Source: Myxosarcina sp. GI1 (GTDB taxonomy: Bacteria > Cyanobacteriota > Cyanobacteriia > Cyanobacteriales > Xenococcaceae). Taken from it: 59,474 nucleotides of DNA. A model generated the notes under the pieces. It searched no databases. It saw only the letters and a program-made list of their open reading frames with translations, and was not told the origin of the DNA. Shown here piece after piece: positions 36,086-45,655 of this stretch (its first letter is position 1; each line of letters begins with the position of its first letter). The stretch is taken from contig NZ_JRFE01000019.1 in the NCBI RefSeq assembly GCF_000756305.1, positions 58,014 to 117,487 of the forward strand, in the 5' to 3' direction. The translations under genes and the position numbers were made by a program.

Positions 36086-38545
36086 ATGAGCGAGCCAGAT
36101 TGGATTAGATTGCAAAAGGCATTGTCTATAGAGGCAGAAAAAGGTTACGGCGATTTGGTAGGTAATCAGTATCGCTTTAGCGAGTTTCTCTGTCTGAGTT
36201 TGGGAAAACCACCGTCAAGTATACCCCAACAGGAGCGATCGCGCTGGCAGGATTTAGCCGCCAAGTTTGCAGCTTATACCCAACTCAGTCAGGCACAAAG
36301 ACAGCAGCTAATTATTAGAACTTGCAATTTTTTGCATCAGCAACGGGCGATCGCCACAACTGCCAACCAACCCCCCAAACCAAAACTACCCCGCACCGCT
36401 TCCTTAAATAGCACTTCAACTTCAAACTATTTTACACCCAAGCTAACTTTAGATAAGCCTTTAAGTCAGGTTATCGATGTCGGACGCAGAAGCCATTATT
36501 TAGAGCGTCTGGGCTTGCATACAGTAAGAGATTTACTATTTTATTATCCCCGCGAACATCTCGACTATGCCCGACAGATGCAAATTGCTCACCTTACCCC
36601 AGGCGAAACGGTAACGGTAATCGGTACGGTGAGAAGCTGTAAGTGTTTTAGCAGCCCCAAAAACAAAAAATTAACCATTTTTGAGTTAGTTATGAGCGAT
36701 CCGACGGGAAGACTCAAAATCAACCGCTTCCTAACAGGTAATCGCTTTAGCAGTCGAGCATCACAAGAAAGTCAAAAACGCCGATATCCTAAAGGCTCGA
36801 TTGTTGCCGCATCGGGATTGGTCAAGCAAAATAAATACGGTATTACCTTAGATAAGCCAGAAATAGAAGTTTTAGACGGCGCGGGTGCCAGTATCGAATC
36901 GATTAAAGTAGGGAGAGTTTTACCCGTATATAGCTTGAGTGAAGGAGTTCCTGCCGATACGGTGAGAAAATCAGTAATTGCGGTAATGCCTGCTGCCACA
37001 CAGCTTAAAGACCCCTTGCCAGCAGCAATCCGTAACCAGTATGGTTTAATAAAACTAGAACGGGCGATCGCCGATATTCATTTTCCCGATACTCAAGAGC
37101 GACTGACACACGCCAGACGCAGACTGGTATTTGATGAATTTTTCTATCTCCAGCTAGGCTTTTTACAGCGTCGCCAACAGCTAAAGCAAAACCAAGCCAG
37201 TGCTAGCTTTGCTCCTACAGGTAAATTGGTACAGCAGTTCCAGCAAATACTGCCCTTTCCCCTAACTAATGCCCAACAGCGAGTAGTAACAGAAATTTTT
37301 CGAGATCTAGCTACTACCGACACTTCGATGAATCGTCTCGTTCAAGGTGATGTAGGTTCGGGAAAAACTATCGTCGCCGTGTTTGCCATTCTCGCAGCAA
37401 TTCAGTCTGGCTATCAAGCAGCATTAATGGCACCAACTGAAGTATTAGCAGAACAGCACTACCGCAAATTAGTCACCTGGTTCAATCTGCTGCATCTTCC
37501 CGTAGAGTTACTAACGGGTTCTACCAAAACCGCCAAACGCCGCGAAATTCACTCCCAACTAGAAACGGGAGAATTACCCTTATTAGTAGGAACTCACGCT
37601 TTAATCCAAGATCCCGTTAACTTTCATAAGTTGGGTTTGGTCGTAATTGACGAACAGCATCGTTTTGGGGTGCAGCAAAGAGCCAGACTGCTAAGTAAAG
37701 GCAAATCACCCCATGTTTTGACCATGACTGCTACTCCCATTCCTCGTACTCTAGCACTTACCCTACATGGAGATTTAGATGTCAGCCAGATTGACGAATT
37801 ACCGCCGGGCAGACAGGTAATTGAAACCAGAATGAAAACTGGCAGAGATCGCAGTAAAGTTCACGACTTGATTCGTCGTGAGGTAGCAAAAGGCAGACAG
37901 GCATATATTATCTTTCCTTTGGTAGAAGAATCAGAAAAGCTAGATCTTAAAGCTGCTGTAGAAGAACACCAACGTCTAACCGAAGTTATCTTTCCCGAAT
38001 TTCAAATTGCTTTACTACACGGACGCATGAGTTCGGCAGATAAAGATGCAGCTTTAACTGCTTTTCGCGATAACCAGTGTCAAATTATTGTTTCTACAAC
38101 GGTAATTGAGGTCGGTGTAGACGTACCCAACGCTACGGTAATGGTAATCGAACACGCCGAACGCTTCGGTCTATCGCAGCTACACCAGCTACGGGGACGA
38201 GTAGGTAGAGGCAGCCATAAATCCTATTGTTTTTTGATGAGCAGCAGTAAAACTCCCGATGCCAAACAGCGACTTACGGTATTAGAACAGTCCAACGACG
38301 GCTTTTTTATCTCCGAAGCCGATATGCGCTTTCGTGGACCAGGAGCGGTTTTAGGAACCCGTCAGTCTGGCTTGCCCGATTTTGCCCTAGCAAGTTTAGT
38401 AGAAGACCAGGAAGTGCTAAACTTAGCGCGAGAAGCAGCAGAAAAAATTATTACCGCCGATAAAAATTTGTCTGGCTTTCCCAGTTTGCAGCAAGAGTTA
38501 GAGATTCGTTATCGTCGCTTGATGGGTGGGGATATTTTAAATTAA
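36086..38545 (+). CDS. recG: ATP-dependent DNA helicase RecG
   Basis: An 820-residue branched-DNA helicase that regresses stalled forks and migrates Holliday junctions. The N-terminal 120 residues are a cyanobacterial extension. Then come the wedge/OB domain (LLFYYPREHLDYARQ, VTVIGTVRSCKCFSS), Walker A GDVGSGKTIVAVFA, the DEQH box VVIDEQHRFGVQQRA, TATPIPRTLALTLHG, and helicase-C motif QLHQLRGRVGRGSHKSYC. The start is ATG 36086; a TTG two codons earlier is not preferred. Confidence 0.97.
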   Translation: MSEPDWIRLQKALSIEAEKGYGDLVGNQYRFSEFLCLSLGKPPSSIPQQERSRWQDLAAKFAAYTQLSQAQRQQLIIRTCNFLHQQRAIATTANQPPKPKLPRTASLNSTSTSNYFTPKLTLDKPLSQVIDVGRRSHYLERLGLHTVRDLLFYYPREHLDYARQMQIAHLTPGETVTVIGTVRSCKCFSSPKNKKLTIFELVMSDPTGRLKINRFLTGNRFSSRASQESQKRRYPKGSIVAASGLVKQNKYGITLDKPEIEVLDGAGASIESIKVGRVLPVYSLSEGVPADTVRKSVIAVMPAATQLKDPLPAAIRNQYGLIKLERAIADIHFPDTQERLTHARRRLVFDEFFYLQLGFLQRRQQLKQNQASASFAPTGKLVQQFQQILPFPLTNAQQRVVTEIFRDLATTDTSMNRLVQGDVGSGKTIVAVFAILAAIQSGYQAALMAPTEVLAEQHYRKLVTWFNLLHLPVELLTGSTKTAKRREIHSQLETGELPLLVGTHALIQDPVNFHKLGLVVIDEQHRFGVQQRARLLSKGKSPHVLTMTATPIPRTLALTLHGDLDVSQIDELPPGRQVIETRMKTGRDRSKVHDLIRREVAKGRQAYIIFPLVEESEKLDLKAAVEEHQRLTEVIFPEFQIALLHGRMSSADKDAALTAFRDNQCQIIVSTTVIEVGVDVPNATVMVIEHAERFGLSQLHQLRGRVGRGSHKSYCFLMSSSKTPDAKQRLTVLEQSNDGFFISEADMRFRGPGAVLGTRQSGLPDFALASLVEDQEVLNLAREAAEKIITADKNLSGFPSLQQELEIRYRRLMGGDILN

Positions 38546-38875
38546 CATGAGTTCGATGATTACAGAACTTATCGGTGAAGGTAAGGCAAAAGCAAACTGA
38601 CGTTGAATTAAAAGCGATCGCGCCTACCAACTTTATTAATAGACAATTGATAATTATTTCTTCTTTTTGCCAAATTATCTGATTGGTTCACCTTTTGTCA
38701 TCTGAATAAGTTATATCCAAGCTAAAAAAATGCCCGATCGCCCTTAAGCTCAGTTTAGTTTCGACTGGCGATTGCTAAAAAATTTATTTTATCGTTCAGC
38801 AAAACCATAAGTCAGAAGATAGCTACAAAATGCTTGATAATAAATAACTGACGCTAAAAAAATACTAGATCGCAG
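38546..38875. other. Intergenic region after recG
   Basis: About 330 nt with no supported gene. HIP1-like sites occur near 38613 and 38733. No terminator with a convincing stem and T-run was found. The last 60 nt are AT-rich and precede the ATPase gene without a strong ribosome site. Confidence 0.4.
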
Positions 38876-39982
38876 ATGGCACGAGTAAGCTTGCAGGGAG
38901 TTACCCGTAAATTTGGTAACGTAACGGCAATTGAAGATATCACCTTTGAAATAGAGGATCGCGCTTTTTGGGTTTTAGTCGGACCTTCTGGCTGTGGTAA
39001 ATCGACGGTTTTAAGGGCGATTGCGGGATTAGAATCGATTACTAGCGGCAGACTCTATATCGGCGATCGCCTAGTAAACGATATCCCCGCCAGACAGCGA
39101 GATGTAGCGATGGTATTCCAAAACTATGCTTTGTATCCCCACCTGAGCGTAGCGGAAAACTTGGCTTTTGGCTTAAAAATGCGTAACGAAAATTCCACGA
39201 AGATTGAAAACAGAGTAGGGGAAGTAGCGCGATCGCTCAATATAGAACACCTACTCAAACGCAAGCCCAAACAGCTATCGGGAGGACAACAACAGCGAGT
39301 AGCTTTAGGACGGGCGATCGCTCGACAGCCACAGGTGTTTTTACTAGACGAACCTCTATCTAATTTAGATGCTCAATTAAGAGACGATACTAGAGCCGAA
39401 TTAAAACGACTGCACGATCGCGTCGGCATTACTACAGTTTATGTCACTCACGACCAAGTAGAAGCCATGACTTTAGGCGATCGCGTAGTAGTGCTGGAAA
39501 ACGGTAAAATTCAGCAAATAGGCAAACCCCAAGAAGTCTACGCTCATCCTGCCAATCGCATGGTAGCTAGCTTTTTAGGTAATCCACCGATGAATATTTT
39601 GTCAGTAACTTATCAAGACGATAGTTTGGCGATCGACGTTACCGACAACGGCAAGCGGCAAAAAATACCAGTTCCTCTAGCAATGTCTAGCCGCATACAA
39701 GCATCTGGGTTGCGTAAATTTGATTTAGGTGTTCGTCCCGAACATATTACAGTAGTTCCTTCAGACACGGCATCGGGCATCATGTTGGTAGTAGATCTTA
39801 TCGAGCCTTTAGGCAGAGAAACTCTAGTCAAAGCTAGCTTACCAGACTCTAATTTAAGCCTCGGTTTCATCACCGATGCTGCTTGGCAGGGAAAGCCAGG
39901 AGAGCTTTTAAAGGTTCGATTCGATGCAGAAAAATTATTTATTTTTGATTCTAATAGTGGAGAAGTTGTTAACGGGCATTAA
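38876..39982 (+). CDS. ABC transporter ATPase, MalK/UgpC type
   Basis: A 368-residue ATP-binding subunit for sugar or polyol uptake. Walker A GPSGCGKST, Q-loop FQNYALYPHLS, signature LSGGQQQRVALGRA, Walker B VFLLDEPLSNLD and switch THDQ are intact. The C-terminal 130 residues are TOBE/OB regulatory domains (LGVRPEHITV) as in MalK. No permease or binding protein is adjacent; a sugar-binding lipoprotein gene lies 18 kb away. Such ATPases often serve several scattered importers, including the glucosylglycerol transporter in cyanobacteria. Confidence 0.93.
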   Translation: MARVSLQGVTRKFGNVTAIEDITFEIEDRAFWVLVGPSGCGKSTVLRAIAGLESITSGRLYIGDRLVNDIPARQRDVAMVFQNYALYPHLSVAENLAFGLKMRNENSTKIENRVGEVARSLNIEHLLKRKPKQLSGGQQQRVALGRAIARQPQVFLLDEPLSNLDAQLRDDTRAELKRLHDRVGITTVYVTHDQVEAMTLGDRVVVLENGKIQQIGKPQEVYAHPANRMVASFLGNPPMNILSVTYQDDSLAIDVTDNGKRQKIPVPLAMSSRIQASGLRKFDLGVRPEHITVVPSDTASGIMLVVDLIEPLGRETLVKASLPDSNLSLGFITDAAWQGKPGELLKVRFDAEKLFIFDSNSGEVVNGH

Positions 39983-40094
39983 TTGTTCGAGGCAATTGCT
40001 TAAAATTGGAGAAAATCTAAAGTAGCTACTGAAGTCTAAATAGCTTCTACTACACTTAACTATTGAACTTTGTGCTTAAACTAAGAAAAATTCT

Positions 40095-41684
40095 ATGGAT
40101 ACCGCTAAACTTTGGCAACGCTACCAAGACTGGCTTTACTACGACAAAGATTTAGAATTCTATCTAGATATTAGCCGTATTAGCTTCGATGATGCCTTTG
40201 TCAGAGACATGAAACCCAAATTTGAAAAGGCATTTCAAGATATTGATGGTATAGAAGCAGGTGAAATTGCCAATCCCGATGAAGACCGAATGGTCGGTCA
40301 CTATTGGCTGCGCGACCCCGAACTCGCTCCTACTAAAGAACTAAAACAAGACATTATCGAGACGCAAGAGCGCATTCTCCACTTTGCCAAACAGATTCAT
40401 AGTGGAAAAATTACTCCTCCAACTGGAGGCAAATTCACCGATATTCTCTCTATTGGTATAGGTGGTTCGGCATTAGGACCACAATTTGTCGCTCAGGCTC
40501 TAGCTCCTTTAGACGCACCGTTAGACATTCACTTTATCGATAATAGCGATCCCGAAGGAATCGATACAATTTTAGCTCAAATCGGCGATCGCTTGGATAC
40601 TACTTTAGTTTTGACGATCTCTAAATCTGGCGGTACCGCAGAAACTCGCAACGGAATGTTAGAAGTCCAAAAAGTCTATCAAGACAGTAATTTAGATTTT
40701 GCCGCTCATGCCGTTGCAATTACAGGTAAGGGCAGTAAATTAGAAGGAATTGCCAAAAGAGAAGGCTGGTTAGAAATTTTTCCCATGCGAGATTGGGTAG
40801 GCGGGCGTACTTCAGAACTATCTGCCGTTGGTTTGGTTGCCGCCGCACTACAGGGAATTAATATCGTAGAGATGTTAGACGGTGCCAAAGCAATGGACGC
40901 TCTAACCAGAAAACACGATCTCAAAAACAACCCTGCTGCTTTGCTAGCTATGGCTTGGTACTATGCTGGTAACGGTCAGGGAGAAAAAGACATGGTAATC
41001 TTGCCCTATAAAGATAGCCTGTTGTTGTTTAGTCGCTATCTCCAGCAGCTAGTTATGGAGTCGTTGGGTAAAGAAAAAGACCTCGATGGTAATGTGGTTA
41101 ATCAAGGTATTGCCGTATATGGCAACAAAGGCTCTACCGACCAACACGCTTACGTACAACAGCTAAGAGAAGGAGTAAATAATTTCTTTTTAACTTTTGT
41201 CGAGGTACTGGAAGATCGAGAAGGTAAACCCGTAGAAATAGAACCTGGAATTACTTCTGGAGACTATCTTTTAGGCTTTTTGTTGGGAACGCGCCAAGCA
41301 CTTTTCGATAAGCAAAGAGACTCGATTACAATTACCATTTCTAGAGTCGATGAGTTTAATGTTGGTGCTTTAATAGCTCTTTACGAACGTACTGTCACTA
41401 TCTACGCTTCATTAATTAATATCAATGCCTATCATCAACCTGGAGTGGAGGCAGGTAAAAAAGCTGCAAATTCCGTACTTAAGCTACAAGATCGTGTTGT
41501 CGATATTTTAAAACACGCTCGTTCTCCACTGTCTTTGTTGGAACTAGCAGAAAAAGCCAAGTCTACAGACCAGATTGAAACTATTTATAAAATAATCCGC
41601 CATCTTAATGCTAACGATCGCGGTTTGATTTTAAAAGGCAATCTCGGTCAACCAGATAGTCTTGAAGTTTTCTGGCAAAAATAA
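40095..41684 (+). CDS. pgi: Glucose-6-phosphate isomerase
   Basis: A 529-residue enzyme interconverting glucose-6-phosphate and fructose-6-phosphate in glycolysis, gluconeogenesis and the Calvin cycle's link to glycogen. Conserved blocks are [27 protein letters not shown], the signature [32 protein letters not shown] and [15 protein letters not shown]. The length and the C-terminal helical extension match cyanobacterial forms. Single gene. Confidence 0.97.
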   Translation: MDTAKLWQRYQDWLYYDKDLEFYLDISRISFDDAFVRDMKPKFEKAFQDIDGIEAGEIANPDEDRMVGHYWLRDPELAPTKELKQDIIETQERILHFAKQIHSGKITPPTGGKFTDILSIGIGGSALGPQFVAQALAPLDAPLDIHFIDNSDPEGIDTILAQIGDRLDTTLVLTISKSGGTAETRNGMLEVQKVYQDSNLDFAAHAVAITGKGSKLEGIAKREGWLEIFPMRDWVGGRTSELSAVGLVAAALQGINIVEMLDGAKAMDALTRKHDLKNNPAALLAMAWYYAGNGQGEKDMVILPYKDSLLLFSRYLQQLVMESLGKEKDLDGNVVNQGIAVYGNKGSTDQHAYVQQLREGVNNFFLTFVEVLEDREGKPVEIEPGITSGDYLLGFLLGTRQALFDKQRDSITITISRVDEFNVGALIALYERTVTIYASLININAYHQPGVEAGKKAANSVLKLQDRVVDILKHARSPLSLLELAEKAKSTDQIETIYKIIRHLNANDRGLILKGNLGQPDSLEVFWQK

Positions 41685-41698
41685 CGAAAGAAAAAGGA

Positions 41699-41736
41699 AG
41701 AAGGAAGATGTTTTCAAGTCCCTTCATCTTTCTTCT
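41699..41736 (+). terminator. Hairpin after pgi
   Basis: AGAAGGAAGATG (41699-41710) pairs with CATCTTTCTTCT (41725-41736) with one G-U pair, around a 14-nt loop. It lies 15 nt past the stop. A T-run is lacking, so it may be a termination or mRNA-stability element, or a degenerate heptamer tract. Confidence 0.55.
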
Positions 41737-41895
41737 GTCTCACTTCATCCTTAAGTCAATTTGTAGCAAGCGAAATTTATAAAAATTATTTCTATATCAT
41801 AAAATGGCACTAAAATGTCGTTTCGATCGCATAAATTTTAAAATTGGTAGTTAAAATAGGAGCATTAACTATCTACCAAATACCAAAGTGCAAAC

Positions 41896-42336
41896 ATGGG
41901 ACTAATTAAAGGAGTAACAATTCGCCCAATAGAATCAATTAAAGGAGGAATGGCAGAGTTTTATACTCCTTTGTCTAGCGATGAAACAATGGTGGTAAAA
42001 GTTCCTGCTAACACGGTTGACGATTTATTCGTTCACAAACATCAAACAGACCATCTGCTAGTAGTAAAAGGTAGCTTTGTTCTGGTAGTGCTTTACAATC
42101 GTCGCTATCAATATATTCCCTTAAGCGAACACTATCCCCAGGCAGTTACAATTCCTCCCAACGTGCTGCATGGTGCGATTAATCCCAACTCAGAAGATTG
42201 TTTGTTGGTTAATGCCTTACAGCGCCATGGAGAACCGAACGATCGCGACTATCAACCAGTCAAAAAACCATTTCACTACGACTTAGAACGAGCTAAAAAT
42301 AGTTTGATGCAGTTAAATTTGACTAAAGTTGCTTAA
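41896..42336 (+). CDS. Cupin-fold protein (RmlC-like)
   Basis: A 146-residue single-domain cupin. The strands KVPANTVDDLFVHKHQTDHL, LVVKGSFVLVVLYNRRYQYI and TIPPNVLHGAINPN follow the cupin layout, with His residues in HKHQTDH and VLHG as possible metal ligands. The pattern is closest to dTDP-sugar epimerase-like cupins, but nucleotide-sugar genes are absent nearby. The substrate is unknown. Confidence 0.75.
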   Translation: MGLIKGVTIRPIESIKGGMAEFYTPLSSDETMVVKVPANTVDDLFVHKHQTDHLLVVKGSFVLVVLYNRRYQYIPLSEHYPQAVTIPPNVLHGAINPNSEDCLLVNALQRHGEPNDRDYQPVKKPFHYDLERAKNSLMQLNLTKVA

Positions 42337-42561
42337 CTAAAAACTAAAATCTTTCTCAAGGCTATTGATTTTAGTTCTAAAATTTGTACTACTAAGTATT
42401 ATCAACTTGTAGATTGTTAGGCTCAATTATACACTATTTATTGCTAAAACAAGCGCAATTTTGTAAAGTTTAAATAAACTATAATTTTGTATATAGATTT
42501 ATTTCTAATAAACTATATGTAAAGTTACATATGTATACTGACCTAACATTAATAATACTTA

Positions 42562-43233
42562 ATGCCTTTATTAATTTTAATTGCCGAGGACGACCCGAGT
42601 ATTCGCTTGTCTGTTAAAGACTATCTCGAAGATCGGGGATATTCAGCGATCGCTGCTGAGAACGGAAATAGTGCATTATTAATGTTGGAAAAATTTCATC
42701 CTCATTTACTAATTTCTGACATCAAAATGCCAGGAATTAATGGTTACGAGTTAGTTAAAAAAATTCGTCAACTACCAAAATTTCGTCTGCTGCCAGTAAT
42801 TTTTCTCACCGAACACAATAGCGTAAACGAGCGTGTTAAAGGATATGAGGCGGGTTGCGATATTTATTTACCAAAACCTTTTGAATTAGTAGAATTAGGT
42901 GCGGTCATTCGCAATCTGTTAGAGCGATCGCAAATGATTCATTCAGAACTACGATTTTCTCAGGAGGAAGAACGAGAAAAACCGCAGTTAGATAACAACG
43001 ATGGCAACAGCAGTAATAATTTGCCAGAATTTTGCGAACATTTAGAACTAACCCAACGCGAACGTGAAGTCCTCATTTTACTAATGGATGGTCATTCAAA
43101 TCCAGAAATTGGTAATCAACTGCATCTTTCACCTCGTACTATTGAAAAATATGTCAGTAGCTTATTGCGTAAAACTGGTAGAAACAACCGCGTAGAATTA
43201 ATTCGCTATGCGTTACAGGGAAATTTAGTTTAA
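42562..43233 (+). CDS. NarL/LuxR-type response regulator
   Basis: A 223-residue two-domain regulator. The receiver (1-120) has IAEDDPSIR, phospho-acceptor aspartate in LLISDIKMPGINGY, Thr in VIFLTEHN and Lys in YLPKPFEL. The C-terminal LuxR helix-turn-helix (about 155-220) has LTQREREVLILLMDGHSNPE and HLSPRTIEKYVSSLL. A linker rich in Asn separates them. No sensor kinase is adjacent. A perfect palindrome TACATATGTA lies 27 nt before the start and could be an operator for self-regulation. Confidence 0.93.
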   Translation: MPLLILIAEDDPSIRLSVKDYLEDRGYSAIAAENGNSALLMLEKFHPHLLISDIKMPGINGYELVKKIRQLPKFRLLPVIFLTEHNSVNERVKGYEAGCDIYLPKPFELVELGAVIRNLLERSQMIHSELRFSQEEEREKPQLDNNDGNSSNNLPEFCEHLELTQREREVLILLMDGHSNPEIGNQLHLSPRTIEKYVSSLLRKTGRNNRVELIRYALQGNLV

Positions 43234-43257
43234 AAAAGCTATAAGCTCTAAGCTTTT
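43234..43257 (+). terminator. Weak hairpin after the response regulator
   Basis: AAAAGCT (43234-43240) pairs with AGCTTTT (43251-43257), starting at the end of the coding region. There is only a short T-stretch in the second arm, so termination is possible but weak. Confidence 0.4.
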
Positions 43258-43426
43258 AATTCTAAGCTAATTAACAGTACTCAAACAATTTTAACAGTCA
43301 AAATAAGCTAAAATACTTTTGCTGATTGACTTTAACATTATGAGTCTTCAGTTTACTGGTAAGTTAATCTAGATATAGCTCAAACCACGAAATATATTAA
43401 CTTTTACCTAAAAAGCTTTTTCAAAA

Positions 43427-43495
43427 ATGACCGATCTTAAAAAAATTATAGAATCTAATGCCAGAGCGATCGCTGCACTAACCGACGATATCTAA
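43427..43495 (+). pseudogene. Truncated start of a small coiled-coil gene
   Basis: A 22-codon frame encodes MTDLKKIIESNARAIAALTD plus two residues and then TAA. The sequence matches the start of a common cyanobacterial coiled-coil protein family (ESNARAIxAL). The rest of the gene is missing. A palindromic repeat follows directly at 43499. Confidence 0.45.
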
Positions 43496-43498
43496 GAA

Positions 43499-43531
43499 AT
43501 GAAGCGCGATAAGCCTACGGCATGACTTCAT
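43499..43531. repeat. Palindromic interspersed repeat
   Basis: ATGAAG (43499-43504) and CTTCAT (43526-43531) enclose an inner GCC-TAC-GGC, giving a two-tier palindrome. It sits at the break point of the truncated coiled-coil gene, so insertion here may have destroyed that gene. Confidence 0.45.
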
Positions 43532-43643
43532 GTTTTTGTAAATCTGCTTCATCGGAGATAAAGGTAGACATAGCAATTTCTACTTTGTCTTCATGGCTGC
43601 TAATTTTCGAGATAAAGTTTATATAGAGACGAGCGGGATAGAA

Positions 43644-45650
43644 ATGAAAGCAGCAGAGATAGTAGTTGTTGGTGGCGGTATAGTTGGATTGGCGATCGCG
43701 ATTGAGTTAAAGCGGCGCGGTGCAGACGTTATGGTGGTTAGCCGTAATAGTAGTGAGGCGGCGGCTAATGCGGCGGCAGGAATGCTGGCACCAATGGCAG
43801 AACAGATCGATTCTGAGCCAATGAGGGAATTGTGTCTGCGATCGCGCGATCTCTATCCCGAATGGATCGGCAAGCTAGAAGAACTAACGGGAATAGATAC
43901 GGGTTATTTACCACGCGGTATTTTAGCACCTGTGTACACTCAGCCATCAGCGATTGAAACCGCTCGTAGCAGCATTTGGCTGGATGAAACTGCAATTCGA
44001 CATTATCAGTCGGGTTTGGGTAAAGATGTCGTTGGTGGTTGGTGGCATCCCGAAGATGGACAGGTAGATAATCGGGCATTAATGCGATCGCTTCTGCAAG
44101 CCGCTCGAACTCTCGGTATTGAACTTAAAGAAGGAGTTACGGTAAAAGCAATTCGACAACAGCAGGGACGAGTAGCTAGTTTAGTTACCGATATTGGCAA
44201 TATAGAATCAGAGCAATACGTTATCGCTGCTGGTTCTTGGATAAGTCAACTGTTACCTTTACCAGTACGTCCCGTTAAAGGACAAATGCTAGCATTAAAA
44301 ATGCCTCCAGAGATTCAGCCTTTATCGCAACAAGTTTTATTTGGCGAAGATGTTTATTTAGTTCCTAGACTGGCGACTAGAAGATGCGAGGCTTCATCGC
44401 ATCTCGCGCCCTCAGAAAACGGACGCTTAATTGTCGGTGCTACAGTAGAAGAAATCTCTTGGACACCAGGCAATACAGCTCAAGGAATACAGAGTTTGTT
44501 AAATAAAGCTACCAGACTCTATCCCGCGCTCGCGCCCTTGCAAATAGAAGAATTGTGGTGGGGTTTTCGTCCTGGTACTCCCGATGAGTTGCCCATTTTA
44601 GGTCGAGGTAGCTGTGATAATTTATTTTTGGCTACAGGACACTACCGCAACGGTATTTTGCTAGCACCTATTACGGCTAGGATAATGGCAGATTTAATCT
44701 CGGAACAAAAAGCCGATCCACTACTGAAGCATTTTAGCTATCTACGTTTTCAACAAATCAAAGTCAAAAGTCAAAAGTTAGAAGTCAAAAGTATGCTTGA
44801 GTTACAAAGTAACGGCACCTCCCCTCAACAAATCTCTTTACCTGCAACAACAGAACATAACGAAGATTTAGTTATCGCAGGACGAACCTTTCAATCGCGT
44901 TTAATGACGGGTACGGGGAAATACCCCAGTATTGAAGCGATGCAGCAAAGTATTGCAGCTAGCGGTTGTCAAATTGTTACCGTTGCCGTCCGCCGAGTGC
45001 AAACTAAAGCCGCAGGACATGAAGGTTTGGCAGAGGCGATCGACTGGAGTAAAATCTGGATGTTGCCCAATACTGCTGGCTGTAAAACCTCAGAAGAAGC
45101 CATACGAGTAGCTAGGTTAGGTCGAGAAATGGCAAAACTGCTCGGTCAGGAAGATAATAACTTTGTCAAGCTAGAAGTTATTCCCGATGCTAAATATCTA
45201 TTACCCGATCCCATTGGCACCTTAGAAGCTGCCGAAAAGCTAGTAAAAGAAGGTTTTGCTGTCTTACCTTATATCAACGCCGATCCCTTACTGGCAAAAC
45301 GGCTAGAAGAAGTAGGCTGTGCGACGGTAATGCCTTTGGGTTCTCCTATTGGTTCGGGACAGGGGATTAAGAACGCCGCTAATATTCAAATTATTATCGA
45401 AGAAGCCAATGTACCTGTAGTAGTGGATGCGGGTATTGGTTTGCCCAGCGAAGCCGCATATTCTATGGAACTAGGGGCAGATGCCTTACTGGTTAATAGC
45501 GCGATCGCCCTGGCTAAAAACCCTCCAGCAATGGCACAAGCTATGGGCATGGCAACAGTAGCAGGAAGACTAGCGTATTTGGCAGGTAGAATTCCCATCA
45601 AGCAATATGCTAGTGCTAGTTCTCCGCTAACGGGAACGATTGATTCGTAG
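43644..45650 (+). CDS. thiOG: Bifunctional glycine oxidase ThiO / thiazole synthase ThiG
   Basis: A 668-residue fusion for thiamine synthesis. ThiO (1-365) oxidises glycine to the imine: FAD motif [20 protein letters not shown] and end [15 protein letters not shown]. ThiG (about 405-668) builds the thiazole ring: [19 protein letters not shown], the DXP-binding lysine in [14 protein letters not shown], and [14 protein letters not shown]. Fusions of this kind are typical of cyanobacteria. The ATG at 43593 would add 17 unsupported residues. Unusual: an extra segment of about 15 residues in ThiO (from a DNA palindrome) and a heptamer tract coding for the linker. The next gene starts 5 nt later. 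Confidence 0.94.
   Translation: MKAAEIVVVGGGIVGLAIAIELKRRGADVMVVSRNSSEAAANAAAGMLAPMAEQIDSEPMRELCLRSRDLYPEWIGKLEELTGIDTGYLPRGILAPVYTQPSAIETARSSIWLDETAIRHYQSGLGKDVVGGWWHPEDGQVDNRALMRSLLQAARTLGIELKEGVTVKAIRQQQGRVASLVTDIGNIESEQYVIAAGSWISQLLPLPVRPVKGQMLALKMPPEIQPLSQQVLFGEDVYLVPRLATRRCEASSHLAPSENGRLIVGATVEEISWTPGNTAQGIQSLLNKATRLYPALAPLQIEELWWGFRPGTPDELPILGRGSCDNLFLATGHYRNGILLAPITARIMADLISEQKADPLLKHFSYLRFQQIKVKSQKLEVKSMLELQSNGTSPQQISLPATTEHNEDLVIAGRTFQSRLMTGTGKYPSIEAMQQSIAASGCQIVTVAVRRVQTKAAGHEGLAEAIDWSKIWMLPNTAGCKTSEEAIRVARLGREMAKLLGQEDNNFVKLEVIPDAKYLLPDPIGTLEAAEKLVKEGFAVLPYINADPLLAKRLEEVGCATVMPLGSPIGSGQGIKNAANIQIIIEEANVPVVVDAGIGLPSEAAYSMELGADALLVNSAIALAKNPPAMAQAMGMATVAGRLAYLAGRIPIKQYASASSPLTGTIDS
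44382..44404. repeat. Palindrome inserted in the thiO coding region
   Basis: AGATGCGA (44382-44389) and TCGCATCT (44397-44404) are perfect complements around GGCTTCA, followed by CGCGCCCTC. The encoded residues (about [15 protein letters not shown]) separate VYLVPR from [11 protein letters not shown], which are nearly adjacent in ordinary ThiO. The reading frame is kept. Confidence 0.65.
44760..44792. repeat. Heptamer tract inside the ThiO-ThiG linker
   Basis: Four and a half copies of AAAGTCA (AAAGTCA twice, AAAGTTA, GAAGTCA, AAAGT) encode part of [12 protein letters not shown] between the two enzyme domains. The repeat type is the one usually found between genes. Confidence 0.8.
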
Positions 45651-45655
45651 GGTCG

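Noticed and set aside
43500-43592. Short minus-strand coding-like stretch ending [18 protein letters not shown]
   Set aside because: No start with support and it runs into the thiO antisense strand; too short to call.
43233-43643. Possible TPP riboswitch upstream of thiOG
   Set aside because: I could not find the conserved CTGAGA and ACCTGA-type core elements; the region instead holds a gene remnant and a palindrome.
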